In this document: one piece after another, positions 1-12,488 of the stretch
How positions within the stretch are numbered: the first letter of the stretch is position 1
Layout: every line of letters starts with the position of its first letter
Assembly (NCBI RefSeq): GCF_000189635.1
Contig: NW_002476432.1
Coordinates: 620,001-684,000, forward strand
Direction of reading: 5' to 3'
Origin: Tetrahymena thermophila SB210
Lineage: Eukaryota > Ciliophora > Oligohymenophorea > Hymenostomatida > Tetrahymenidae
DNA: 64,000 bases
Notes under the pieces: generated by a model
The model's database searches: none
The model's input: the letters and a program-made list of their open reading frames with translations, nothing else
Told to the model about the DNA's origin: nothing
Made by a program: the position numbers and the translations under genes

Positions 1-854
1 GTACTTTTCTTAAATTAGAAATTAAATTTATAATCCACTAAAATTAAATGACTGACAGATAAATTAATTTTACAAATATTTAAATTTATTTTATACAAAT
101 AGAGAAATAATAACTAAAAAATAGATTTAAAGTATTTTTAAATACATCAAAAGTTAAAATTTTAAATTAAATGGCAATCCAAATGATTATAGAATTATGA
201 TAAATTCAACTATTTCTAAATAAAGTTTGTATATAGTAAAAATAGCCTTATCTTAAAATATAAATTTTATTTACCTACTATTAATGCTATTGTTGATACT
301 AAAATGAAAAATCGAAGTCATTTAATCCAGTGCTAGTTAAAAAAGTTTCTTTTTAAATGCTTTTTAAAATCTACTTCATGAGCAATTGTAAAAGTTTTTC
401 TTTATAATTAACTTTAAGCAAAGTTATTCATATATAAAGTGTAAAAGTTGTTGATAAAAAATTGTATTTAAAATTTATTTTAATATTTTAAAAATAATTT
501 CTACAACTAAAAATAATATTAAAATAAGCACTGTTTTATCATTTAATTCAGATTTATAAATAAATTAGTTTCTTTAATTAATTTAACATAAATAAGATAA
601 TATTTTAAACAAAGTCTATTATTTATAAATAAAACCTATCCAAAAGTAATGATGCCATATCTATTAATTGATTTAACAATAGCATTTAGATATATTTTAA
701 GCTCTGATTATTTAAGAAAATAATTTCTTATATAAATTTTTTGTAAAAGATTAAAATAAAAAAGGAATAAATTTTGTTTTTATTAAATTAAATAAAGATT
801 ACCATTAATATTTAATAATTAAACTAAGCTTACCATTTGAGATAATGAAAAAAA
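1..854. other. AT-rich non-coding stretch
   Basis: No reading frame with coding character is visible on either strand, even when TAA and TAG are read as sense. The sequence consists of short A/T runs with almost no G+C clusters. I see nothing to annotate here. Confidence 0.6.
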
Positions 855-960
855 TTGAAGAAAGTAAAGCTTAATGACTAAGTAACAAATAAATAGGTGG
901 GCTCTATAAATAATAATTTGTCATTTTATTTTCAATATGAATCTAAATTTATTAAAGGAT
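855..960 (+). ncRNA. Candidate structured RNA element, copy 1
   Basis: This segment shares ordered blocks with 1457-1562: AAAGTAAAGC, then AATGACTAA, then ATAGGTGGGCT, then TGTCATT, then AATCTAAATTTA. AATGAC (873-878) can pair with GTCATT (920-925) to close an outer stem. Inside it, ATAG and CTAT can pair to present a G-rich GTGGG loop. Both pairings are possible in the two copies although the sequence between the blocks has diverged, which is the pattern of a conserved RNA or a protein-binding DNA element. No tRNA boxes are visible and I do not recognise a known family. The strand is a guess from the blocks. A dispersed repeat remains the main alternative. Confidence 0.35.
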
Positions 961-1456
961 AAATTTATTAAGATTAATAGGAAAGCAAATTGTATTTTTA
1001 ACAACTGAGAAAACTGATTTAATCTTCTAAAAAAACTGTTTATTTTTATTTTTAATCCTTTAAATACTTTAAATAGAAAGACTTACTATATAACTTACAT
1101 AAAAATATTTAAATACTTTTTAAAGATAGAAGAACAATTAGCAACCATGAATTATTTTATTTTTTTTTAATAAATTAATTTATTAGTTTTTATTCATCAA
1201 CATAAGTTAAATCAAAATTTAATATTCATTGTACAATATTTATAAATTTAAAATAAACTTACAAAATTTTTTGAACATTTTTTTTTGAAGATTCAAAAAG
1301 ATTTTAGTTTTTCATTCATTATCGTAAATTTATATTTGCTATTCAAAAAAAAGCTCAAAAGGTTACATTTGGTTTTAATTTAAAATTTAAATGCAGCATT
1401 CATAACATGTTATTAATTAAAGTAAGCCTAACTTTTAAAAGTAAGTAAAGCTAAAA

Positions 1457-1565
1457 ATTAAAGTAAAGCCGAATGACTAAATATGTAATAATATAAAATA
1501 GGTGGGCTATTTAATAGTTAGTTATATGTCATTGAATTATAAATGTTAATCTAAATTTACTATAG
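1457..1565 (+). ncRNA. Candidate structured RNA element, copy 2
   Basis: Second copy of the element at 855-960, about 600 bp downstream in the same orientation. AATGAC (1472-1477) pairs with GTCATT (1528-1533). AAATAG and CTATTT flank a GTGGG loop (about 1496-1512), a longer and cleaner inner stem than in copy 1. AAAGCC replaces AAAGCT in front of the outer stem. The retained pairing against diverged spacers argues for selection, but two copies are too few to prove it. Confidence 0.35.
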
Positions 1566-4180
1566 GACACTTTTATTGGCATAAGCAAGTTTCTTTTTAG
1601 ACATCTCAAAATCCAAATAATTCAAAATTTTCTCATAAAGCTATTTCATTTTTCTCATCCAAATCCAATTATAATAGTTTTTCCTAAACACAATAACTTA
1701 ATATATAATTATTTTATAATGAAAAATATTTTTTTTAGCATTTTAATTAAATTTTATTTAGTACCTTATTATTTTTAGTCTATACTTCAATAATTAAATA
1801 AAAAATACCTATAGAAATAATATTCATAAATATTTTATGCAATTGACTTAAGATGCTTTTTTTTTCTAAATATTATTTTATTAAAATAATCTTGTTATAG
1901 TAAATAATAAAAACCATTAAATAATAGTCAGATTTTTTTTATTTAAGAAAGCAAGATAAAAAGATGGATAAATTTTTACAGAGTGAAATTAAATTATAAA
2001 TTTAAATTTTTAAAAACTACTTATGAAAATTTTGAATGGAAATGGAAAAAATCACTGAAATTCAGAAATATTATCTCTAAAAGAAAATTCTTTGATAAAT
2101 TAATGAAATTTTAAGTAACAATATAAATGTCAATTCATAAATTCATACTCTGTGATTAAATTTAGATTTTGTGCCTTGTTGTATTACACTTATTTGATTT
2201 CAAATTTTAAAAAGGGTTGCTAAAAAGATTTTTATTAATTATTGACTTAGTCACTTCATATTTTAATATTTACAAAGTAATGAGCAAAAAGCTAACTTTA
2301 CATTTAACTAAAAATTAGAGTTGTCCAAAAATTTTCAAATAAGATAAAAGATTTAAGATTGATCATGCTTTTCTGATCAATTCTTCTAAAAATAAAAAGT
2401 ATTAATTTTACAAAATAAATATCAAAATTTGAATTTGGGTTTGGTAATCCATTCATTTTTACTTAATTTACATAAATCAAATTTAGAAATGACGGAATAA
2501 AGAACGAATTAATTTACTTAATTAATTAATAAAATTGAGATAAATGCTTATATATCATATCGAATCGCCCTTTACGTAATTATATGAAATATTTAAATGC
2601 GCTCTCATTTAATTTGTGGAAAAATTTAAGCATCTTTAAAAATGTAAAATAGTATTTTTTTAAGAAAATCTTTACAATTTCATTTTTGAAGTAAGTAGTA
2701 ATATTTTTTATGACTTGATTTATATAATTCAAAATATAGTAATGGAAACTTTTAAGTTTAATTTTTTTGTGACTACTTTTTTTATCCAATAAATGAGTTA
2801 AAAAGAGTCTTGGATGGTATATGTAAGCTATACTTAAAAAAAAAATTAAAGAAGTGTAAGTTAAAATCTATATTTAGTTAGTAAACAAGATATGGTTAAA
2901 AACTGTGTTTGGTTATTATCTAATTAATTAGATTAAGCCTAATTATTTACTTTTTCAATTTAATCAAATTACAATAATAAATGATATTTGAAATAGATAG
3001 ATAAATATATATAAACATATTACTGTAGTGTATTTTTTAGATTGTGTTAACATTTTAATTGAATTTCACAAATTGTTTTAGCTTTATTCTAAAATTTAAA
3101 TAAAATATATTTTAGCTTTGTGCACAGTGCAATTATTTAAATATATTTTGATTTGAGTAAATATAATGCCTTAAAAAATGAATAAAAATGTTTCATATAC
3201 ACTTATACTTGATATTTAATGTTAGCCTTTTGATATCAAGATGATCAAAAGTCATTTGACTTGTGAATATTTATTTTTGTGTAAGGATTTATCTAAATAT
3301 TAAAATTTAAAAACTGCTAATTAGCTCATATTTTTGAGGTTAAAAAAATGTATAAAAGAATATACCAACCCAAATAATTTGATAACCAAAGCATATTTCG
3401 TCATATATTAAAGTTAATTTGATTTATTTTAATCATAAAAATCTTCAGCTTTACTAGTTATTGAAAGTGTAAACAAAACAATTAAAATAAATCATTTAAA
3501 TTTTAAATTTTTTTACCTTTTTTCTATTGAAAGTTGCATATAAAATATAAGGGAAAAAGATTATTTTTGAATTATTAATTCAATCGCGAATTTTGCAATC
3601 GAAAATCAAGGAGAGATTATCAGATTTTTTATTTGTTTTTTTGTTTGGCTGAATATAGTAAAAGTTTTAAATATTTAGTTGATGTCTTTTATTTTTTGGA
3701 TTTAATTTGAGAATGATCAAGCAGTATTATAATATTATCAGTAAATATAGAAAAATTTAAGTCTTTTTTGTATTTTAGGCTATTCTCAATTTATATCAAA
3801 ACTCATCAATATTGCTGATTTAGTTGAATTCAATTTAAAAATTTACCTTTTAAATAATCAAATATTTGTGCCAATCAGCTTTTGATTAATTATAAGGGTT
3901 GCTTGACCTAGTTTGTGATAGATATTTTTTAAGTTTTCATATCAAAAGGATAAATTAAATTTCTAAAAATTTACGTGAAAACTAAAAATGTGATTTTAAT
4001 CTAGTTAAATTTTTAGCAATAAGCAGTAATATGTGAAATCTTTTTAGATTTTATTTAAATTACATTTGCTCTTTTACAAAGTTTCAGTAAGTAAAAAAAA
4101 TATAGTGAATCTAAAGATAGTACTTGCATTCGCTAATGATTAAACAAGAGTATTACTTATTTATTAAGTAATTAATTTTA
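1566..4180. other. AT-rich intergenic DNA
   Basis: No frame with codon structure was found on either strand. The minus frame at 2580-2789 has an extreme Lys/Ile/Phe/Tyr composition and looks like chance in AT-rich DNA. I see no RNA gene, repeat array or palindrome that stands out. Confidence 0.5.
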
Positions 4181-5089
4181 AGAATGGAAAGAAGAGCTAG
4201 AAGACAAAAAAGTTAATATGCAAAGGAAAATTCAGCTTAATCCTAAGCAAATGTATGAAAAAAATAGTTAACAGAAATCATAAAATTAATTTGTCAGCCT
4301 TTCTTCGCATGCATGAGAAAAGCAGAAAAGAAAAATAAATAAATTAATTAATTAATTATCTAATCGTGTTATAAATATGTAAATGTTATGGAGCTTTGAA
4401 TATCACTGATAAGCCTTTCCAGATATGCAGTATATATCTATCTATTGATCCATCCATCGATCAATTGATAAATTAATACATTAAATACATGCATCTATCT
4501 TTTCTGTGCATTATAATTAGTATGGAGAAAGAAAGAATGAATGGAAAATAAAGAAAACAAATAAAGAAATAATAATAAGAAAAGTAAGAAAAAAAAATAA
4601 TTAATTTTATTCAAAATATCTTGGAAAGAATCAATCAATCGATCCATTTGATAGAGTATTAATTAACAAAGAAAAAGAGAAAGAAAGAAGTAAGTAAGTA
4701 TATAAAAGAGAAATCAAACAATATAAATAATAAATATATTTTTACATTAATCACATCACCATCGTTCAGATTGGTAGAGAGGGTGACTCTAATAATATAC
4801 AAACTTGTGCTTAAAAAGCTTTATCAACACAGAGTCAATTCTCAAATCTATTTCCTACTTCCAACAAGTTTATTTCCAGCTTGCTCGCTGACTCTGGGAG
4901 CATATACAGCCACTCAATCACAGTAACTTTAGTGAAAGAGAAAACGATTTACTTGATACAGAATAAATTATCATCATCATTAATATCATTAATTCTTTAA
5001 AAGTTAATCTGGTCTATTAAATTACTTTGGATAATATTTAATTAAAAGACATTCAAATACATTCAACTGAGATATTACACAGGAGTTGA
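4181..5089 (+). promoter_or_regulatory. Upstream/leader region of the PX gene
   Basis: Base composition changes at about 4.18 kb: G+C rises and purine-rich runs (AAAGAAAG, GAAAGAAGTAAG) appear. The last 350 bp (4740-5089) are clearly richer in C and G than the DNA to the left. An in-frame TGA (5087-5089) abuts the ATG at 5090, so the downstream gene cannot extend into this segment without splicing. One frame is open across about 4755-5110 but has no ATG and is out of register with the gene. I read it as a 5' leader or promoter; an upstream exon is possible. Confidence 0.35.
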
Positions 5090-8000
5090 ATGTCTACTCA
5101 TTAATTAAACTTACGTGCAACCGTTTTTCACTCGATTATTAATCCTCTCACTAAAATATGGGTAAAAAATTTAGAAGCTAATTCTTCTACTAATTTGACT
5201 CTAAATTATCAAAATACTCTTGATTCTCTTAATTATCTAAGTGATAATATAAATAATAATAATAATAATATTACTTTAAACAACACAGTTTTTAGCGATG
5301 ATCCAACAAAATCATCATCCGATTCTCCTAATTTATAATACTGCTCCTTTGGTGATGTGGGATGCTCTCTCCTCACTATAGCGAGCACTTTCCATGTCAT
5401 TTATATTTTTTATGTTTTGTACAAGAGTCTCAGTCTTTGGAGACATCAATTTAAGTAAAATCGCTAAATATTCTTCGCCATTGATATTGAATAAAACAGG
5501 ATGCGCAATATTCTTGCTTATGGTATGAAAATCTTTTTACAAGTTTTGGCAGGCTTGGAAGCACTTATTATGTCCATTTTAGTAGTTGCCTTTCACAGAA
5601 ATGGAGGAATGGTTATTTTTGTAATATGCACACTGAATTATATTTGCTGTTTCTGCTCTGCTGCTTTTATCTATTTTGATGCAATTACCTTTAAATAAAC
5701 TTTGCGACGCACTTTCATCATTATTTTAATCAATTGCTTCTAAAATGGGTTTATTTTTGCTATCCTTTTGTTTTGTAATGCTAGAGAGCACATAGATGCA
5801 TACTGTTTCATTTGTGCTTGTGTTTACATACTGACTGAAATATCCTCAGCAGTCTATACTATTATTAGAACTTATGATTTTATAGAAGTGAATCTAGAAA
5901 ATTTTGACTAAGTTTAGAATTAAAACTCTGCTTCTCTGCTTAACGCTTCACAAGAATATGCCAACTACACTAACAGTGAGTAAAATATGTATTAGCAGCA
6001 AACCACCCTCGATTACGGATAGTATCGCTCTCAAAATAACTCAAATTTGTAAAACCATTAAAATCCAAATTAAAACTACAATAATCCACATGCAGCTGTT
6101 GCTCACAAGTAATCTAAACTTGAAGAAGAAAATACATCTAGAAGTAATAACAAAAATAATTACAAGCAAATGCAACAAACTGGATTTTCCTCTAGAATTT
6201 CAACCCTCTCTAACGCTCAAAACACTTAAAACAATAACAATAATAACAACAATAACAATAGCAGTATTAATATAATCAATACAGGAAGCAGCAATAACCT
6301 TGTAAAGAAAAGTTCAATGACCCCAAAAACTCCTGGAATGATTACGAATACTTTAGAAGATAGCTTCAGCAGTATTAATCATTGCGAAAACTTAAGTGAG
6401 GATGATAATTCTTATGAAAATAACCCTAATTATTCTAATAATAATAATAATAATAATGGTAAACTTAAAAATTAAAAGAAGAATGACCAAAAGAATCGCA
6501 TGTAGTTGACTGCAAGAAGTAAGAGTAGTATCTAATGCATAGGAAGAAAAGACTTCAATTCAAATGATGACTCTCTTGATAGAATAGAAGAGGAGGATGG
6601 AAAGTATGAATAAAAGAAATAGTCTTAGATTCAAGGACTCTTCATTGGGGATAATTGGTCAGGAAGCGTAGATTTCACTGATAATAATCAACAAAATAGC
6701 AATAACTAAAATATAAACAAAAGTAATCTCATCAGCAACTTAAAATAATACTAAATTTAAATGAATAATAACTATCATTAGTCCTTCCAAAGATAGCCAA
6801 CTGTACTAACAGATACTCTTTAGTCTTCTGTAGATTTGATGAGTAGTAACTAGTTCATTACTCCATCATTCACTAATCATCCTGCATAAATTGAATCTCA
6901 TACAAATTCTTCATGTAATAGAGATTCTTTATATTTGTCATAGTAAATCACTACTCCTTCTTTCAGCTAAAACTTCCATCAGTATAATAGCAATACAAAC
7001 AACAATAATAATCATAGCTCAGCTAAATCTTCTTCAAATTCTTCTTTGAAGAAAGCTGATAACTCCATTTTTTCCTAGCCATAATAGCAAAACGACTACC
7101 ATTAATAATAAAATATCAATATCAGTAATCTTAAAAGAAACTCTAATTTAAACTGCTATGAGAACAGTAACATACAAGCAGCTTCTTTGAACTCTGCCTC
7201 TCCTAGTCTAGCAGCTAACAGTGGAGAAACAGCAGCTTTCTAACTTAACAGTGCTGGTGATCATTCTGATATTTCAAGTAAATAAGATTCGAGCCAAACA
7301 AGTGATAGCTACCTCATGAATGGTGGATAAAACAACTAAAACAAAATGATGAAACAAAAGAATTATCAACAAGGAAAATAGTAATAAAATGCTTAAATAG
7401 AATAACAAGATAAAAAAACAGTGACTAATTAAATTACAAAGTAAAAATCTTTAAACATGGCTACTTCTCCTTAAAACAGCTCACTCAAAAGTTCTCCTCA
7501 ATCAACTGACCTTATTACCAAGAGTCAGGATAAATAGCACGTCTTAAATCAAATGAATGATCTATTATTTTGTAAAAAATAGACATAATCTAACATTTAA
7601 TCATAGTAAGTAAGTCCTTAATCAAATTCATAATAACAAATTAAAAAGGTGACAAAAACTGGCAGCTCAGATGATTTTAAAAAGATGGTCAATTAGACAG
7701 AAAATACTAACAAAAAAGCAGCAGACCATGCTAACTATAATTATGCTTATCAATTATAACCTAAGAAAGGAAATGAATCATCGAAAAGCCAAGATAATTT
7801 ATACAAACTTGATAGCTAAGACGAGAGTCTTGGATACTATTAAGAGAGATATTCTGATCTTAAAGTAGTATCATTTGAATAATCAGAAAAATTCGATAAA
7901 AGGACTGTTGTTTTTAACATTAGTTTCTTTGATAGTAAAGGAGAAAGTATGATTATTTAGAGAAGTTATAGAGAGTTCAACGACCTCTATAAATATCTAA

Positions 8001-8593
8001 GCAGCAAATACAGACAGTATAAATTTGCTAATTTTCCTAAAAAGCAGAACAAAGCATAGCTATCGAGCTAAGAGCTAGTTGATAGGACCAACTAGTTTAA
8101 CATTTATTTGTAGTCTGTCGTGACTTTAATAAAGGAAGAAGTGAATGTAATCAATCATTTTCTCTCTAAAGAAACTAATTGCTTCTCATCTCAAGCTGTT
8201 ATAAACCAAACTAACCAGCATACTAATGAAAAACAAAGCAAAAGTTTTGCATAATCGCCTACATCAACATTTACAAACACTAGTAAATAGTAAAGCAATC
8301 TTAGCAAGATTAACACCCTACCTTGTAAGCCAAGGAGTGTACCTGAGACAATATTTGAAGATGCTAATGATTGTTCAAACGTCTTAACTGATTCTAACGC
8401 CTCTAAAATTGATAACCAAGATGAATACAACACCAAAAATTACTATAATTATAGTAGAAACAGAACTAGTGATTAATAATAATTAAGTTAAAGCAAAAAC
8501 AACTTAAATAATTCCAATAAAATAGAACATTAGTCCTCAAAAAACATCAGCTCTTCATCTTCTACCTCAGGAAAATAATTTGGAAAGCAGTGA
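5090..8593 (+). CDS. Five-TM protein with Asn/Gln-rich linker and PX domain
   Basis: A single uninterrupted 1167-codon frame in the ciliate code, ATG at 5090 directly after an in-frame TGA, ending at TGA 8591-8593. Residues 1-90 are polar with several N-x-S/T sites and an Asn run. Five hydrophobic segments follow at about 92-111, 141-168, 172-198, 208-231 and 240-263. Residues about 270-930 are low complexity, rich in Asn, Gln and Ser. A PX domain lies at about 930-1028: it has the RSYREF basic motif, an FPKK stretch near 981 and the final helix. PX domains bind phosphoinositides, so a role at endosomal or other membranes is likely (inference). The pairing of a polytopic membrane module with PX is unusual. 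Five segments recall the TMD0 of ABCC transporters, but no ATPase domain is present. An apparent antisense frame at 8191-8436 is a shadow. Confidence 0.8.
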
Positions 8594-10410
8594 TGACTTA
8601 GCTAATTAGGAGAGCTTTAAGATGTTAAAATTTAAATAAAACTTCGAAATCTAGAATTTTATATGTAGCATTAAAGTAGTACTTTAATAATTTTTTAAAA
8701 ATTGAATTTTAATTGGATATTTTTATTTCTCTTGGTGAATGATTGAATAACCATCTAAAAAGCTGTAAAGTTAGTTGCTGAGAGAATTTAAAAATATTAA
8801 ATAATTAATTAATGTATATTATACTACCAAATTTAAAACCACAAAACATTTTGACACCAAATGAGCACTTTTGTTTTTAATCATAAACAAATCAACACTT
8901 TTGATTTTAGTAGAGTGAGTGGAAATTAATTAAATATTTCTATCAAAAAAATCGTGATTACATCAATAAAATTCATACCTAATGAATCCCAACAAAAAAG
9001 AAATCAATGAATTGATTTTAAATTAATTAAAATCTAATTACTTCAATTAAGAGGAAAATAAATAAAAGGCAAATTACTCATAAATTTAATATTTCTTTCT
9101 CCTTTACAAAAGCAAATTAAGCTTTAATGAAGCTTACTTAAATAATCAGAAAATCAATTATTAAGAATTTATTTAAAGAAAATAAATAAACTAGAATAAA
9201 TATAATAAAAAAAGCAAACCAATTGTAAGAAAAATAAAAATTTAAAAAAATACTATAACAAATAACAACTTTAAATTATATCCAAAACAAATGAAATTCA
9301 TTGTTATTCATTAATAAATACAATAATAAAAATCTCCATAATAAAAATCAATAAAAAACCAAACAAACAAATAAATAAATTAATAATAAAATCTATAATA
9401 AATTCACTCGTAATAATTTTTCTAATAAATTTATTTCGTCCTTTATATTTTTACTAGTTTTATAAAATTTACTTAATTATAACTAAGATATTGAAATATT
9501 CTCTTTTATTTATTCATTAATGAATTTTTTTTATTCCTTATCTTATAGATTATTCTAAATTTATTAAATATTGTATAAAAATTGAAATAAATGCTTTTCT
9601 TATTTTTTAAATACTACTAATCAAATTACTTATTTTGATATTAATTTGTTAAAAAGGCTTTTAAAAACATAAGCTATTTATACAATAAAAAAAATTATTT
9701 ATCTTTAAATACTAACTCTTATGAATTTAAATATTTAAAAATATTATTAAGTTATGTTAGTATTAATCATTATCAATTAAAATGTTTAATGTGATTCTTT
9801 GTTTTTATAAGCTTAAGTTATTGGAACATGAGTTATTAAATAAATAGTATAAATTAAATAACTGATTTTAAGAAAAACTTTATTAAGAATTTGAATTTGT
9901 TAAAATTTTATTTTATTATTAAATAAATATTTTTCTAATAGTTTAAACTCTACAAAATCAAATTACTATTTTTGGTAATATTTTTATATTTTTTAAATCC
10001 ACAGAATTTAAGTATTAAAAATAGTATTTAGTTCTATTAGTTTTAAGATGTTTTCAATTAAAAAGCTTAATTTCATTCATTATTTTGTAAGCTTAAATTA
10101 TTGAAATGTAAGATATTTGATAAAAAATAGTAATAAAATAAATAATTTTTAGAAAAAATTAACAAGTAATTTACATTTTCTGATTTAAAAAATTTGATAA
10201 GAATTAATTCAAAAAAAAATGAAGTTGAAAAAATCATAAAATTTATATGTTTATTTTTTGTAAATTTAATCAAATGATTTAGATTTTTAAAAATTTATTA
10301 AAAGGTTAGAGTACATAAAATACGAAAAAATTTGTTACAATTAATATAATTATTTTATTATTTAGTTATGATTATAAAGTAAGAGTGAATCAAAATAATA
10401 AGCATGTATT
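8594..10410. other. 3' flank and intergenic DNA
   Basis: No coding frame was recognised. A weak direct duplication is described separately (about 9700-10160). The minus frame at 10073-10273 is Phe/Asn/Leu-rich and looks like chance. Confidence 0.5.
9700..10160. repeat. Diverged direct duplication
   Basis: About 9710-9875 resembles about 10000-10160 in the same order. Both contain a Leu/Tyr-type TA-rich block, then TTTAATGTG / CTTAATTTC, then TATAAGCTTAAGTTATTGGAA / TGTAAGCTTAAATTATTGAAA, then AATAAATAGTA-like sequence. The spacing is about 285 bp. It is non-coding and noticeably diverged. Confidence 0.35.
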
Positions 10411-11644
10411 TCAACAATTAATAGCAATATCATTAATGGCTACACAATTAACTGTTTAAGTATGTCCTTTGAATATTTAATATTCAACTTAATTTGACTC
10501 TTTATCAAGTTTCCATAGTTTGGCAGTATTATCACTGGAACAAGAGAATAAAAATTAACCATCACACCCATAGGATACATCCCAAACCCATCTATAATGA
10601 TAGAGTGTATTTTTGTGCTCAAATTTTTAAGATTATGGATTTAAGCTCCAAATTTTAATAGATCTATCAGCGCTACAAGTAACTATATCCCTTTTTCAAA
10701 TTGGTATATTTAATTATTTTATTTTATATTTTATCAATACTTGGCAAATGGAGAGATCTAACATTTGAGAATATAATCATTATGGGCATTCTCAATCTTT
10801 TGCTGAGAAATGATTTCCTATTCAATAAATAGTTAAATATTTTTAATAATTTTGAAAATAATAAAATATTTTATACATCATTTCTACCTAGGTTTTGTAT
10901 AAAGAGAGTTCCAGAGGAATCTGCTGCACAAAAAAATTAAGCATTCGTGGCGATTGAAACAGATCTTAAGCCTATTTTAGGAGCCAAAACCTTATTTATT
11001 AAAGTTACCATTTCTTATGTAAAAAAATAATAAATGTTACTATTTCTTTTCTGCATTAACTTTCATTTCTTAAATCCCATATTTTTAAGATTCCATCTTG
11101 ATCAACTGAAATTAAATCAACTTCATTTGGATGTAACACAACTTAACTCACTGGTTCTTTGTTAGAAAATATTTTAGGTACACCTTGCATAGCTAAATGG
11201 TGGATTTGTATACTACCATCTTCAGAACCAGTATAGATCCATTTGCTATCTTAATTGAATCCTATTGAAGTCACATTATTTTTGTAGCCATCATAAGCAA
11301 AAACCTAAATTATTTTTTAGAAAGATATGAAAAACTAAATCTTAAGAGATAGAAATTTTTGATATAAATATTTTTAATAGGCTAATATGTACTGGTATTT
11401 TAGATAACTAAGCCTTTCCTAAATCATAAATCATGGCTAAAAAGCTAGTAGCTGCACCTAAGTATTGCTTATTCTGAGAAATTTCAATCTTATTTACCAA
11501 AAATCCTTATTTATTAATTTGATCGAAACGTTTAGGTATATTAGAAGAATATGACATAGTTTCTATACATCCTTAATTCTAATCCCATAATCTTATAGTA
11601 TGATCATAAGATGCTGTAGCCAAAATAACTCTGTTTGATTACAT
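10411..11644 (-). CDS. LST8: LST8 homologue, WD40 subunit of TOR complexes
   Basis: Five exons on the minus strand: 11644-11393, 11304-11061, 11013-10877, 10817-10741 and 10690-10411. Introns are 88, 47, 59 and 50 nt, all GT..AG. The sum is 990 nt, a 329-aa protein, close to the roughly 300-330 aa of LST8 proteins. Seven WD-type blades can be followed. The N-terminus has VILATASYDHTIRLWD. Blade 2 follows with FLAMIYDL. A VTCSADRSIKIW blade comes next. The LST8-diagnostic RWVWDVSYG..GQFLFSCSSDN..KLW ends in a GHTQTVNCVAIND tail. LST8 is the beta-propeller that binds the kinase domain of TOR in TORC1 and TORC2, so this is a nutrient and growth signalling component. TGA closes it at 10411-10413. 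In-frame TAA/TAG occur at non-conserved positions. The second intron's donor (GTTAAT) was chosen to keep frame. Confidence 0.93.
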
Positions 11645-12488
11645 TTTATTTTTAAGCTTATTTTTTTTAATTTCTTCTTATTATTTTCTTCTATTTTTTG
11701 TTTTTTATTACTGATCTACTTAAATTTTTTCTGATAGGATAAATCTTAAAATACTATTTTTAATCATTCAATTTATTTACTTTTTTAATATTTATTAAGT
11801 TCTTCTTTTTACTTTTATTTTAATTTCTTATTTAAAATCTTAAAATAAAAAGAAAAATTATTTTAATATTTTAAAAATAACTTTCACTCACCTAAAACTA
11901 AAAACTCATTTAACTCATTAAGAATTTTAGTAATGATTAATAAAAACAAAAAAATTCTGTTTTTGATCATTTTTTGATTCATTTTTTTTAAGATCTTTTT
12001 TATTTTGTTGATAAATTAGACTATTTTATAATCATTTAAATAGAAAAAAATACATAATTAGAAAGAAGTTTTAATAAAAAGTTAATTTATTTTCATTTAA
12101 CATTTAACCAATCAGAGAAAGCTATTATGATATTTTTTTATTTTTTTAAGATTAATTAGTTATCATATATTTGATTAGTAAGTTATTAAATTATAAAGAT
12201 TAAATTTTAAATAAAAATTAATATCTATCCAACATGTATTTTTAGTATTAAATTTATTTTATCAATATTTTGAAAAAAAAAAAATAAAAAGTATTTAATT
12301 TTACTTTTTCATAAAATTTTGAGAAAATTTAAAATTTATTTAAATTTATTTTTTTTGAAAATTCTAAATAAGTTTAAATAAAACATAAAATTTATTTTTC
12401 AAATAACATTTTATGTAAATTATTTATATAAGTTTTAATAAAATTTAATCCACTATTATTTTAAACTAAATTAATGGAGAGAAATATA
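11645..12488. other. Intergenic DNA between divergent-end genes
   Basis: Very T-rich on the plus strand (A-rich on the minus) next to the LST8 start, then AT-rich. This segment holds the LST8 promoter and the 3' flank of the kinase gene. No other feature is seen. Confidence 0.5.

Noticed and set aside
855..1565. Telomerase RNA
   Set aside because: TGTCATT followed by ATCTA recalls part of Tetrahymena telomerase RNA, but there is no CAACCCCAA template, and there are two copies.
5904..6275. 123-codon plus frame rich in Thr/Ile/Lys
   Set aside because: It is a shifted reading of the Asn/Gln-rich part of the PX gene, whose own frame is continuous from 5090 to 8593.
8191..8436. Minus-strand frame with hydrophobic character
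   Set aside because: Antisense of the PX gene's C-terminal coding sequence; no ciliate-code context of its own.
10440..10622. Minus-strand 60-codon frame
   Set aside because: Out-of-frame reading of the last LST8 exon.
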